DNA of 64,000 nt from Anaerozeibacter sp031551775 (GCA_031551775.1 JAVBND010000006.1:102127-166126); one strand, 5' to 3'. Positions 1-8,086 are shown, counted from the stretch's first letter. Notes: generated by a model not told the origin, from the letters alone. Numbers and translations: made by a program.

Positions 1-950
1 CCGTCCCCCGCTTCGGTCCACAGCGCCTTTTCCTTGCGCCCGTAGTTGTGCGCGATTACCTGATTGGCGGCGTTCAATATGGTACCGGTCGAACGGTAGT
101 TCTGTTCGAGTTTAACCACCTTGGCATCGGGATAATCGTTTTCAAAGCCCAGGATGATTTGAATGTCCGCGCCGCGCCACCCGTAAATTGACTGGTCGTC
201 GTCGCCCACGACGCAGAGGTTGCGTTTCTCGCCCGCTATGAGACGGACAAGATCGTACTGCGCGCGGTTTGTGTCCTGGTATTCGTCTACCAATACGTAG
301 TCAAACTTGTGCCGGTAGTATTCAAGCACCGGTGGGTGTTCGACGAACAGCGTCAGCGTCTTGACCAGGAGGTCGTCAAAGTCCAGCGCGTTTGATTCCT
401 TGAGCCGCTTCTCATAACTTTTGAACAGATCGCGAATCTTTTTTGCACGGAAGGACTCCGCGCCGCGAAGGGTTTCTTTTTCAAGCCACTCGTCCGGCGT
501 TTGCATGTTGTTCTTGGCGTCTGAAATGGCGCTTTTGATCACGCGCGGCTGGTAAAGCTTATCGCTTAAGTCCATCTCTTTGAGGAGAGACCGGATCACC
601 GTCATCTGATCGTCGTCGTCATAAATGGTAAAGGAACGCTTGTAGCCGATCTTTTCTATATCGCGCCGCAGAATCCTCGCGCAGCACGCGTGAAAGGTCA
701 TGACCCAAGCGTCCGCGGCGTCCCCCCCGCACAGCGTTTCCACGCGCGCGACCATCTCTTTGGCAGCTTTGTTGGTAAACGTAATGGCCAGTATCTTCCA
801 CGCCGGTACGCCCTTTTCGATCAAGTGCGCAATCCGGTAGGTGAGCACACGCGTCTTGCCCGAACCCGCGCCCGCAAGCACCAGCAGCGGCCCTTCCGTG
901 GACGTGACCGCCTCGCGCTGCGGAGGGTTGAGCTTCAATAAATCAATCAT
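1..950 (-). CDS. pcrA: UvrD/PcrA-type DNA helicase, N-terminal part (runs off window)
   Basis: This is the first ~316 residues of a superfamily 1A 3'-5' DNA helicase that unwinds DNA in repair and replication restart. It is read on the minus strand, starting MIDLLKLNPPQREAV, and continues past base 1. The visible helicase motifs are a Q-motif (NPPQREAV), Walker A (AGAGSGKT, about residues 26-33), FTNKAAKEM, the Walker B region VDEYQDTN, GDDDQSIYGWRGA and QNYRS. These are diagnostic of UvrD/PcrA/Rep. The ATG at 948-950 has an AGGAG site inside the end of the upstream yerC gene. The 3-base gap to yerC suggests co-transcription. PcrA is the usual Gram-positive member, but Rep or UvrD cannot be excluded without the C-terminus. 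Confidence 0.95.
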   Translation of the reverse strand, partial: MIDLLKLNPPQREAVTSTEGPLLVLAGAGSGKTRVLTYRIAHLIEKGVPAWKILAITFTNKAAKEMVARVETLCGGDAADAWVMTFHACCARILRRDIEKIGYKRSFTIYDDDDQMTVIRSLLKEMDLSDKLYQPRVIKSAISDAKNNMQTPDEWLEKETLRGAESFRAKKIRDLFKSYEKRLKESNALDFDDLLVKTLTLFVEHPPVLEYYRHKFDYVLVDEYQDTNRAQYDLVRLIAGEKRNLCVVGDDDQSIYGWRGADIQIILGFENDYPDAKVVKLEQNYRSTGTILNAANQVIAHNYGRKEKALWTEAGD

Positions 951-953
951 CTG

Positions 954-1238
954 TTACTCCTGTATCCTTTTAAGCACCATCTCATACCCGCCCGCGCCAT
1001 AGCTAAGGCACCTGTTCACGCGGCTGATCGTCGCGGTGGACACGCCGGTCTTCTGTGCGATTTCGTTGTAGGTGATCTTGCCTTTGAGCAAAAGCGCCAC
1101 TTCGAGCCGTTGCGCCAGGTCCTGAAGCTCCTTGATCGTAAGCAGATCTTCGAGCAGCGCATAGCATTCATCTTCGCTTTGAAGTGATAAAATCGCCTTG
1201 ACCAGGCGGTCTGTGTTCGGGTTCTTGAACTTTTCCAT
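954..1238 (-). CDS. yerC: YerC/TrpR-family HTH protein
   Basis: This is a 94-residue all-helical DNA-binding protein of the TrpR-like YerC/YecD family. Its signature is LAQRLEVALLLKGKITYNEI, followed by the recognition helix region TGVSTATISRVNRCLSYG. The family is typically found upstream of pcrA-type helicase genes, as here, and its function is poorly defined. A longer frame opens at a GTG at 1274 without a ribosome binding site. The ATG at 1238 (MEKFKNPNTDRL) is preceded by a G-rich site and matches the usual length, so I chose it. The stop lies 3 bases before the helicase start. Confidence 0.88.
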   Translation of the reverse strand: MEKFKNPNTDRLVKAILSLQSEDECYALLEDLLTIKELQDLAQRLEVALLLKGKITYNEIAQKTGVSTATISRVNRCLSYGAGGYEMVLKRIQE

Positions 1239-1311
1239 GACGAACCCCCGTTCCTCATCGTATTCTAATTGCACCTAAACCACGCTTAATACTTTACCAC
1301 AGGCAAGCATA

Positions 1312-1340
1312 TTGCGCAAGCGCGGCAAGTGTGATAAAAT
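1312..1340 (+). promoter_or_regulatory. Candidate sigma-A promoter for the XpaC-like gene
   Basis: TTGCGC (1312-1317) and TAAAAT (1335-1340) are separated by 17 bases, 31 bases before the GTG start at 1371. The -35 element is weak, so this is only a plausible promoter. Confidence 0.4.
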
Positions 1341-1370
1341 GGTTGCATCGCAAAGAGAGGGAGAACAGAA

Positions 1371-2414
1371 GTGTCCAAAGAAACCAAGGCCTTTAACCCA
1401 TCGTGGTTCATGGTAATCGTCATGCTGAGCGCTTTCTGGCCAGTTGGGCTTTATTTTTTGTGGTCTAAGCTGCAAACGCTCGACGCGCCCACGCCTGAGA
1501 AACCCCGTAAGCGCGGCCTGCGCACGGGCGGCATCATTGCGATTCTCGGTGCGCTGTTTCTGGGCGCAACGGAGGGAATCAGCGGGTTCTGGATGGTATT
1601 TTGGATGCTGGGCGGCGCGGCGCTGATGTACTTTGACCGCTATCAACAAAAGCGCGAAGGCAAACTGACCCATTACCGCGCGGTGATCGGCGACAACCAC
1701 TCCATGGCGATTTCCGAAATTGCTTCAGCCATCGGCGTCGATTACAACACGGCCTGCCGGGATCTCAAGCAGATGATCGACGACAAGTATTTCTCCAAAG
1801 GCGCCTACCTCGATTATGGAAACGGCATGTTTGTTTCGCACAGCCAATACGCACCCAAGGGCGCATCCGCCCCGAAAGCACAAAAGCAAAGCGAAAAAAC
1901 CAAGCAGACCGCGGCAACCGCCTCCCCCGAACCCCAATCGCGTCCCCACAATGGGCCGGTAGAGGAAGAAAACGAATACGTGAGGTGGCTGACGCAAATT
2001 CGCACGGCCAACCACGCGATTAAGGATGAACGCCTGTCCGATCAGATTGATGAGATCGAACAGTACACCGCGAACATTTTCGAATGTGTGGTCGAACGCC
2101 CCGAGAAGAAGCGCGAGATACACACGTTCATGAACTACTACCTGCCCACGACCCTTAAGCTTCTGAACGCCTACGCGCGCCTTGAGCGGCAAAACGTGAA
2201 CGGCGGCGGGATCGAAGAGAGCAAGAAGAATATCGAAGGCTTGGTGGATCAACTGGTTTTTGCGTTCAAACGGCAAAATGAACAAATGTTCGAAAAGGAT
2301 GCCATGGACATTTCTTCCGACATCAAGGTCATGGAGACCATGCTCGCCCGTGACGGCCTGAGCGGCAATGGATTCGCTCAAAGCCACTTCGCCGCCGCCC
2401 AGAGGAAACAATAG
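1371..2414 (+). CDS. XpaC-like membrane protein (5-bromo-4-chloroindolyl phosphate hydrolysis family)
   Basis: This 347-residue protein has hydrophobic segments at about residues 12-31 and 51-87. A central domain (ISEIASAIGVDYNTACRDL) looks like a winged-helix or PCI fold. A Lys/Pro/Ala-rich linker follows, then a helical C-terminal half (about residues 205-340) resembling the XpaC/YceN-type family. That family name comes from a phenotype and the biochemical role is unknown. The GTG start at 1371 follows an AGGGAGAAC ribosome binding site. The gene stands alone, with the divergent yerC upstream and a hairpin repeat just after its stop. The family assignment is from memory of the C-terminal pattern and is moderately sure. 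Confidence 0.7.
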   Translation: MSKETKAFNPSWFMVIVMLSAFWPVGLYFLWSKLQTLDAPTPEKPRKRGLRTGGIIAILGALFLGATEGISGFWMVFWMLGGAALMYFDRYQQKREGKLTHYRAVIGDNHSMAISEIASAIGVDYNTACRDLKQMIDDKYFSKGAYLDYGNGMFVSHSQYAPKGASAPKAQKQSEKTKQTAATASPEPQSRPHNGPVEEENEYVRWLTQIRTANHAIKDERLSDQIDEIEQYTANIFECVVERPEKKREIHTFMNYYLPTTLKLLNAYARLERQNVNGGGIEESKKNIEGLVDQLVFAFKRQNEQMFEKDAMDISSDIKVMETMLARDGLSGNGFAQSHFAAAQRKQ

Positions 2415-2424
2415 AAAACCAAAA

Positions 2425-2503
2425 GGCCCTGGTGCAGTTTCGTGGCTTCTGCAACAGGGCCTTTTTTTCCGGGCCTGGGTGCTGTTGCTTGTGCAACAGC
2501 ACC
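2425..2503. repeat. Two-hairpin repeat, copy 1
   Basis: This 79-bp element has a 13-base-arm hairpin (GGCCCTGGTGCAG ... CTGCAACAGGGCC, 2425-2461, one mismatch), a T-tract (2462-2468), and an 11-bp perfect hairpin GGTGCTGTTGC-TTGT-GCAACAGCACC (2478-2503). A near-identical copy lies at 3750-3827. The first hairpin plus T-run would act as a terminator for the XpaC-like gene. The two copies bracket a toxin/immunity cassette. Confidence 0.85.
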
Positions 2504-2846
2504 TTTATCGCGCGCACCACGCGCATCACGCCCGCGCGAACCACGCAACGGGATACCGATTGTACCCAATGTGCGATGGGGCGACGAAAGGACCTATGCG
2601 TTTGCGTTTGAAGGACTTGAGCCGGGCGGGTCGTTCGCCGTCGGCACGAATGGCACGATGCGAGACAAGCTGGATCGATACTACTTCGAGAAGGGTTTGG
2701 AACGGATGGCGGAGGCGCTTAGGCCGAGCACGATCATCTGCTATGGCGCGGCGCCGGATGCGATCTTTGCGAAGCATCGGAAGAATGGAATCGAGGTTAT
2801 CCCAATCGAGCATTACGCCTTGACCGTTCGGAAGGCGGTGGTATAA
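2504..2846 (+). pseudogene. DUF4417 protein, 5'-truncated remnant
   Basis: The open frame encodes a C-terminal portion typical of DUF4417 proteins. Recognisable blocks are IPIVPNVRWGDERTYAFAF, VAIGT-like FAVGTNGT, YFEKGLERMAEAL and TIICYGAAPDAIF. DUF4417 proteins are usually about twice as long, and no credible start codon or ribosome binding site exists. The homology begins just after the repeat at 2425-2503, so the 5' half has been lost at that junction. The TAA stop overlaps the next ATG (TAATG), so the intact gene was probably translationally coupled to the toxin ORF. DUF4417 genes are common on mobile elements and their function is unknown. Confidence 0.65.
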
Positions 2847-3130
2847 TGGGTGGAGGGAGTGGCGGCGGACGATTCAGTGGGACAAAGGGTGGGAAAAAAC
2901 CACGCTATCCTGGGAACGACGGGTCTAAATCGCCAGGGAAAGGGTTTGAATGGAGAGGTCGAGGGAATCCGGAATCGGGTCGTGGCAATTGGTACAATCC
3001 TACGACTCACGAACGATGGAATTCGGATCTGGATCATCCCGGCCCCATCGGACCGCATTGGGACTATACAGATGGGAATGGCGATCGTTTTAGGGTTTAC
3101 CCTGATGGTCGCATAGAACCTAAACCATAA
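2846..3130 (+). CDS. Ntox37-like polymorphic toxin domain protein
   Basis: This is a 94-residue protein with a Gly-rich N-terminus (MGGGSGGGRFSGTKGGKK) and a C-terminal domain matching the polymorphic toxin type 37 pattern. Its landmarks are GFEWRGRG, GNWYNP, LDHPGPIGPHWDY and RVYPDGRIEP. Ntox37 domains are predicted nucleases normally found at the tips of secreted polymorphic toxins. Here the domain stands alone with no secretion leader, so it may act as a toxin/immunity module or as a cassette stub. The ATG overlaps the DUF4417 stop by one base. The next gene follows 13 bases later, which fits a toxin followed by its immunity gene. The domain call is by motif recall, and activity is inferred. 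Confidence 0.7.
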   Translation: MGGGSGGGRFSGTKGGKKPRYPGNDGSKSPGKGFEWRGRGNPESGRGNWYNPTTHERWNSDLDHPGPIGPHWDYTDGNGDRFRVYPDGRIEPKP

Positions 3131-3143
3131 AGGAGAGACCATT

Positions 3144-3461
3144 GTGATTGAGAAGGATGATTGGAGACTGGCTGGTCAAGAGGAGTATCTTGCAAAGAAG
3201 CCACTTGTTTGCATGTCATATCGCCCGTATAGCGCCACTTGGGAACACGACCATTGCGCGTTTTGTTCAGATACGATTGATGCAAATACGAACACGGCTT
3301 ACTGCACGTTAGACCAATACCATTGGATTTGCAAGGATTGCTTTGAGGATTTCAAAGAGATGTTTCAATGGGAAGTGGTTGATCACAGCAACCTGGTCTC
3401 GAAGCGTCAAGCTGGTGGCCAAGTGGATCTCTGTACAGAAGAACCCGGCGCGCCTGAGTGA
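3144..3461 (+). CDS. Putative immunity protein for the adjacent toxin
   Basis: This is a 105-residue cytosolic protein starting at a GTG (3144) with an AAGGAGAG ribosome binding site. It carries HDHCAFC and YHWICKDCFEDFKEMFQW, a pattern of paired Cys/His residues suggesting a small zinc-binding fold. Proteins with this MIEKDDWRL...YHWIC..CF.DFKE layout often sit beside toxin genes and carry no characterised function. The position directly after the toxin suggests an immunity role. The last ~30 residues (after QWEVVDH) look unlike the family and may be read-through into foreign sequence, so the C-terminus may be altered. Confidence 0.6.
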   Translation: MIEKDDWRLAGQEEYLAKKPLVCMSYRPYSATWEHDHCAFCSDTIDANTNTAYCTLDQYHWICKDCFEDFKEMFQWEVVDHSNLVSKRQAGGQVDLCTEEPGAPE

Positions 3462-3716
3462 TCAAAATAACTACGCGATCATCGTCCTCGGAAACTCGTA
3501 TGTAAACACGGCATAGTCCTCACCTGAGAAGCTAATGTGTACATATACTTTCCGTGCCTACATCAATAGAGCTAGTGTTTGCATAGCTACGAGTACACAC
3601 AAAAGTACACACTCAACCCGTCAGATGGTAATTTTATAACGTTATGGAATGTCGGGAAGGCCAGTAAATACTATATGATGACACGATAAGCTACACAAGA
3701 TATTGCCTATCGTTAG
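3462..3716. other. Intergenic stretch with no recognisable gene
   Basis: This AT-richer sequence lies between the immunity gene and the tRNA-like fragment. It contains short repeats of GTACACA-type sequence (around 3591-3612) and no convincing ORF, RNA or integrase remnant. Its composition differs from the flanking chromosome, which fits the tail of an imported cassette. Confidence 0.4.
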
Positions 3717-3740
3717 ATTCAAGTCCTGTTTCCCGCACCA
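3717..3740 (+). other. tRNA 3'-end-like fragment, possible attachment-site core
   Basis: The sequence TTCAAGTCCTGTTTCCCGCA followed by CCA reads like the T-loop, acceptor strand and CCA of a tRNA; the TTTCCCGC acceptor strand resembles tRNA-Gly. No D-arm or anticodon arm precedes it, so this is not a tRNA gene. Isolated tRNA 3' ends are the usual footprint of site-specific integration by tyrosine recombinases. No integrase gene is present nearby. Confidence 0.5.
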
Positions 3741-3749
3741 GTGGAAAGC

Positions 3750-3827
3750 GGCCCTGTTGCAGAAGCCAAGAAACTGCAACAGGGCCATTTTTTCCGGGCT
3801 GGGTGCTGTTGCTTGTGCAACAGCACC
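3750..3827. repeat. Two-hairpin repeat, copy 2
   Basis: This is the second copy of the element at 2425-2503. Hairpin 1 (3750-3786) has a perfect 13-bp stem and an 11-base loop. Hairpin 2 (3802-3827) is identical to copy 1. The loop of hairpin 1 (AAGCCAAGAAA) is nearly the reverse complement of the copy-1 loop (TTTCGTGGCTT), although hairpin 2 keeps the same orientation. The copy lies 20 bases upstream of the isomerase stop codon and could terminate transcription of that convergent gene. Confidence 0.85.
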
Positions 3828-3846
3828 ATTCCAAGGTTTGATGGGC

Positions 3847-5331
3847 TTATCTTTCAAATGGATTCTCCGTCGGGTACAGCATGCCCTTGGGGCGGTTGAA
3901 GGCCACCTTGCTCGTGCCCAGCAGGTTCATAATCGCAAACAACGCGCGGCCTGCCCTGCCGAACGCCACCGCGCCGTGGTGCGGATAGCCGTCCTCAATC
4001 AGTACGTGGCGGTAGAAGCGACTCATCTCGGGAATCGCGAACACGCCGATTCCGCCGAACGACTGCGTGGCGACCGGAAGCACTTCCCCCTCGGCGATGT
4101 AGCTCTTGAGGATGGAATCCTTGTCGGCCTGCAAGCGGAAGAAGGTGATCGCGCCCGGCGCGATGTCGCCTTCGAGCGTGCCGCGCGTAATGTCAGGCTC
4201 CTTGCCCGGCTCAAGCCCGCGGTGCATGATCAACTGATACTTCATGGTGCCCTTGGTCAGACGGCACATGGGGGTGTTGCCGCAGTGGAATCCCATAAAG
4301 ATTTCCCTGTCGGTATAGCCAAGCTTGCCTTCTATGCTTTCCTTGTACATATCGGCGGGGACCGTGTTGTTGATGTCGAGCAGCGTCACGGGCGCTTCGG
4401 TCACGCAGGTGCCGATGAACTCGGACAGCGCGCCATAGATGTCCACCTCGCATGCGACCGGAATGCCCATGGCGGTGATGCGCGAATTGACATAGCAGGG
4501 CACAAAGCCGAACTGGGTCTGGAACGCGGGCCAGCACTTGTTGGCAAGCGCCACGTACTTGGCCGAGCCGCGATTTTGTTCGATCCAGTCAAGCAGCGTC
4601 AGTTCGTACTGCGCGAGCTTGGGCAGTATGCCGGGCATTTTGTTGCCCTCGCCCAGTTCCTCTTCCATTTCCTTGATTTTAGCGGGGATGCGCGGGTCGT
4701 CCTTGTGGTTGGTGTAGGCCGCGAACAAATCGAGCTCGCTGTTCTCCTGCACGTTGACGCCGAGCTTAAACAACGGCGCTATGGGCGCGTTGCAGGCCAG
4801 GAAGTCATACGGGCGTGGGCCAAAGGTAATGATCTTGAGGTCGCGGATGCCCAAGAGCGTGCGCGCGATGGGATAGTAATCGGCGATGAGGTTTGTAACG
4901 TGCGCGGCGTCGCCCACGGGATTCTCTGGGATGTATGCGTTCACGCCGCGCAGCTTGAGGTTGTAGGAGGCGTTGAGCATGCCGCAATACGCGTCGCCGC
5001 GGCGGCTCGAAAGCACGGGAATGTTCTCCTCGGCGGCAGCGACGAACATCGTCGGGCCGTTAAAGCGCTCTGCCAGATAGGTTTCCGGACCTTCCGGGCC
5101 AAAGTTGCCCAGAAACACGACGAGCGCGTTGACGCCTGCTTTGTTCACTTCTTCAAGCGCCTTCACCGCGTCGAGCTCGTTCTCGATGGTGGTCTTGATC
5201 TCGGTGATTTTGACGCCCTGCTTCTTGCACGCGGCGACGATGGCCTTCCTGCGCTCAATCGACAGGTCAATCGGGAAGCAATCGCGGCTGACCGCCACGA
5301 TGCCCATCTTCACTACCGGTATGTTCATCAT
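3847..5331 (-). CDS. L-fucose/L-arabinose isomerase family protein
   Basis: This is a 494-residue cytosolic enzyme of the L-fucose isomerase-like family, which interconverts aldoses and ketoses using a divalent metal. Residues ~1-180 form the N-terminal Rossmann-like region (VSRDCFPIDLSIERRKAIVA, VVFLGNFGPEGPE). The C-terminal catalytic region contains CEVDIYGALSEF, LLDINN, MGFHCGNTP and YPHHGAVAFG, with Glu/Asp/His residues in the expected metal-site blocks. The ATG at 5331 (or the adjacent ATG at 5328) follows a GGGAGGGG site. The gene appears monocistronic, with no sugar kinase or transporter beside it, so the true substrate is unknown. Confidence 0.8.
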   Translation of the reverse strand: MMNIPVVKMGIVAVSRDCFPIDLSIERRKAIVAACKKQGVKITEIKTTIENELDAVKALEEVNKAGVNALVVFLGNFGPEGPETYLAERFNGPTMFVAAAEENIPVLSSRRGDAYCGMLNASYNLKLRGVNAYIPENPVGDAAHVTNLIADYYPIARTLLGIRDLKIITFGPRPYDFLACNAPIAPLFKLGVNVQENSELDLFAAYTNHKDDPRIPAKIKEMEEELGEGNKMPGILPKLAQYELTLLDWIEQNRGSAKYVALANKCWPAFQTQFGFVPCYVNSRITAMGIPVACEVDIYGALSEFIGTCVTEAPVTLLDINNTVPADMYKESIEGKLGYTDREIFMGFHCGNTPMCRLTKGTMKYQLIMHRGLEPGKEPDITRGTLEGDIAPGAITFFRLQADKDSILKSYIAEGEVLPVATQSFGGIGVFAIPEMSRFYRHVLIEDGYPHHGAVAFGRAGRALFAIMNLLGTSKVAFNRPKGMLYPTENPFER

Positions 5332-5498
5332 AAGAACCCCTCCCTACTTCATGCCAGTTTGGCTTCATTATACCACATATCACAAGCGCGTTCAATCTTT
5401 AGAATGTGAGAAACCTTTGGAAATGTAGGCGGATTATTCCGATATGAACCGGGCACAATAACCCATCGGTGGGATTTTATTCATTTGGCGGAGGAGAT

Positions 5499-7034
5499 AT
5501 GGCAGACAAACCGCATGAAGCGTTGCTTCGCGAAACGCTAAAACCAGGCATCCAGGACAATATCAAGGCATTTAAGACCATCTTCTTTTCCTCTACAAAC
5601 AAGGACGTGGTTGTACGGGAGTTTGAGACATGCGGCTTTGCGGCGTGTCTGATATACATTGAAGGAATGGCGGGCAGCAAGATCATCGCGCAGAGCATCC
5701 TCAGGCCCTGCATGGAAGCGGTTGAAGAACCGGACGTTCAAGCGCAAGAGCGCATTGAATACCTGAGCGTGCACGTACTCAACATTGCCCAGGCGACGCT
5801 TTCTGAGTTGATGAGCGAACTTACGCAGTTTATATTGGACGGCAACACAGTCGTCCTGGCAGACGGATGTCGGCAGGGCGTCATTCTCGAAACCCGCGAT
5901 TATGAAAAGCGCAACGTGGAACGCACACAAACCGAATCGGTGGTGGTCGGGTCGCAGCAGGGGTTTGTCGAAAACCTGCGCACCAACATTACGCTGGTGC
6001 GCCGCATGGTCAGAACCCCCGCCCTCATCTCCGAAATGATGGACGTGGGCAGCAAGATTCCAACCAAGCTCTCGCTTCTGTACATCAGCGGGGTGGTCGA
6101 TGAAAACGCGTTGACCGAGATCAAGCGGCGCTTGAGCAGCCTTCATGCAGATTATGTTTCAGACAGCGGCCAGCTCGAGGAATTGATCGAGGACTCGACC
6201 TCCTTCCTGCTTCCGCAATTGCTTCAAACGGAACGTCCCGACCGCGTTGCCCACTGCTTGCTCGACGGGCAGGTTGCCATCATGATGGACAATTCGCCCT
6301 ATGCGCTGATCGCGCCAATTACGCTCTTTCACTTGATTCACGCATCGGATGACAACTACATGCGCTGGCAATACGGTATGTTTACGCGCTTTATGCGTGT
6401 GCTCGGATTGTCTATTTCACTGTTCCTCCCCGGGGTTTATACCGCAATCACGCTCTTTCACACGCACATGATTCCGTTGCCGCTGTTGACTTCCATCGCC
6501 GAAACGCGCGCGCGCGTGCCTTTTCCCGTGATCGTCGAAGTGCTTTTTATGGAGTTCTCATTCTACCTCATCAATGAAGCCGGGACGCGCCTGCCCACGC
6601 AGATCGGCTCGGCGCTGGGGATCGTGGGCGCGCTGATCCTTGGGCAGTCGGCTGTGGCCGCCAGCATTATTAGTCCCGTACTGATCATCATTGTGGCGCT
6701 GACGGGCCTGGGCAACTATGTCGCTCCGCTCTTCAGCATCACCATCGCTTTTTCCATCCTTCGCCTGGGTATTTTGGTCGCGGGCGCGACGTTTGGTCTG
6801 TACGGCATCGCGTTGCTCAGTTTTATCTATGCCTGCTTTGCATGCGGCGCCAAATCCCTGAACACACCCATGTTCGCGCCATTTGCGCCCTATCGCCCCC
6901 ACAACCCCGACCTGTTTTTGCGCTTTCCCCTGTCTCTTCAGAAGCGCCCGTTTTTCATGGCCAACAAAAACGGCTGGCTCAAAGGGCAGACGAAGCACAG
7001 GAAAATGCGCGGGTGGGAGGGAGATACGAAATGA
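5499..7034 (+). CDS. gerAA: Spore germination receptor subunit A (GerAA/GerBA family)
   Basis: This 511-residue protein is the A subunit of a GerA-type nutrient germinant receptor in the inner spore membrane. Residues ~1-270 form the soluble N-terminal domain, with family blocks VVREFETCGFAACLIYIEG, EYLSVHVLNIAQ and GVVDENALTEIKRRL. Residues ~300-470 contain the membrane segments, with FLPGVYTAITLFHTHMIP and EAGTRLPTQIGSALGIVG. The ATG at 5499 has an ideal GGAGGAG site; an upstream ATG in frame (5469) lacks one. The last four bases overlap the gerAB start (ATGA), which indicates a coupled three-gene operon. Forespore-specific expression is expected, but I could not define a sigma-G promoter. 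Confidence 0.95.
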   Translation: MADKPHEALLRETLKPGIQDNIKAFKTIFFSSTNKDVVVREFETCGFAACLIYIEGMAGSKIIAQSILRPCMEAVEEPDVQAQERIEYLSVHVLNIAQATLSELMSELTQFILDGNTVVLADGCRQGVILETRDYEKRNVERTQTESVVVGSQQGFVENLRTNITLVRRMVRTPALISEMMDVGSKIPTKLSLLYISGVVDENALTEIKRRLSSLHADYVSDSGQLEELIEDSTSFLLPQLLQTERPDRVAHCLLDGQVAIMMDNSPYALIAPITLFHLIHASDDNYMRWQYGMFTRFMRVLGLSISLFLPGVYTAITLFHTHMIPLPLLTSIAETRARVPFPVIVEVLFMEFSFYLINEAGTRLPTQIGSALGIVGALILGQSAVAASIISPVLIIIVALTGLGNYVAPLFSITIAFSILRLGILVAGATFGLYGIALLSFIYACFACGAKSLNTPMFAPFAPYRPHNPDLFLRFPLSLQKRPFFMANKNGWLKGQTKHRKMRGWEGDTK

Positions 7035-8086
7035 AACCGCTGCTCTCCGGCCGCTCTGCCGCCGCCATCGTGTTTTTGGCGCTGGGTACCCGGGCGTCCT
7101 ACGCCATCGCAATCGATGGACCGCAATTGCTCAACGCCGGGTGGATCACCTTTCTTATGGCCGCAATCGGTGTAGCCCCTTTGGCATTCTCAATGGACTT
7201 TCTTGAAAATGCCATGCAAAAACCCGCCGCCGAATTTATGAAAGGCGCGTGGGTCCGCGTTTACAGTGTTGTTCTCGCGCTTTTCGCGCTCTATGAGACC
7301 GGATGCGGCATCTTCCTGCTGTCCGGTTCCGCTTCCTATCTCGCCTATGAGACCATTTCGGCGCCCGTCATGTTCATCGTCTGCGGGTTGACCGCGGCGG
7401 CGGGCTGCATGATCGGCTCGGAAGCTGTGGCCGGCGCGGCGCGCATCGCCTTGCGTCTGTTTGCGATTGCGGTGGTCTTCGTTGTCTTTTCACAGATGAG
7501 CAGCTACAATTGGCGTTGGCTTACGCCGGTTTTTGGACCGGGCCTTAAAGTGATCTTGCCGCCCGCGCTTTCCGTCAGCGGCATGCTGACCGGAATGATC
7601 CCCTTGTGGCTGTTTACGGATTACAACAATCGATATGTAAAGCGCGGATACATGAAAAAGATACTCCTAGCCATCACCGGATATGGTGTTATGGTCTCCC
7701 TTTTGTTTGCCATGCTGCTGCCAGCCATGCCGAAGGGTCCTATGACACGCTGGTTCCAGCTTGAGCGCCTGCTTGCCAATGGGCGCACCCCGCAAGCTTT
7801 GCAGGTAATCATGATTCCCGCCTGGTTTAGTTTGCTGCTCGTATCGCTTAGCTTTAACATGCTTTGCGCCACTGAAATGTTGGGCATCGCGTTTCCTTCA
7901 ACCAAGCCAATCTGGCGGATCGGTATATGCCTGGCAGCCATCTTGGCCATTTCCTTCTCGCCGCTCGGCACGCGCCCCTATATTGAGCTCATCAACCTGA
8001 TTCGCTGGCCGGTTTGCTCGATTCCGCTTCTCATATACGCATTGATCATCGCTGCCAAAAAGCGAAAGGCGGTGAGTCCCGCGTGA
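7031..8086 (+). CDS. gerAB: Spore germination receptor subunit B (GerAB permease-like)
   Basis: This 351-residue integral membrane protein of the APC-superfamily spore-permease family is the B subunit thought to bind the germinant. About ten hydrophobic segments cover the whole length, starting with AAAIVFLALGTRASYAIAI. A small-residue-rich loop follows (GIFLLSGSASYLAYE), and the chain ends in a basic KKRKAVSPA tail. The ATG at 7031 overlaps the gerAA stop, while the longer upstream frame is the gerAA gene read out of phase. The stop overlaps the gerAC start by 4 bases. The ligand cannot be read from sequence. Confidence 0.93.
   Translation: MKPLLSGRSAAAIVFLALGTRASYAIAIDGPQLLNAGWITFLMAAIGVAPLAFSMDFLENAMQKPAAEFMKGAWVRVYSVVLALFALYETGCGIFLLSGSASYLAYETISAPVMFIVCGLTAAAGCMIGSEAVAGAARIALRLFAIAVVFVVFSQMSSYNWRWLTPVFGPGLKVILPPALSVSGMLTGMIPLWLFTDYNNRYVKRGYMKKILLAITGYGVMVSLLFAMLLPAMPKGPMTRWFQLERLLANGRTPQALQVIMIPAWFSLLLVSLSFNMLCATEMLGIAFPSTKPIWRIGICLAAILAISFSPLGTRPYIELINLIRWPVCSIPLLIYALIIAAKKRKAVSPA

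Noticed and set aside
3711..3740. Complete tRNA-Gly gene
   Set aside because: Only the T-loop and acceptor 3' strand are recognisable; no matching 5' acceptor strand, D-arm or anticodon arm precedes it.
3703..5409. Very long plus-strand open frame (568 codons)
   Set aside because: It is the antisense of the fucose-isomerase-family gene, whose protein matches a known family; the plus-strand translation resembles nothing and is a product of high GC.
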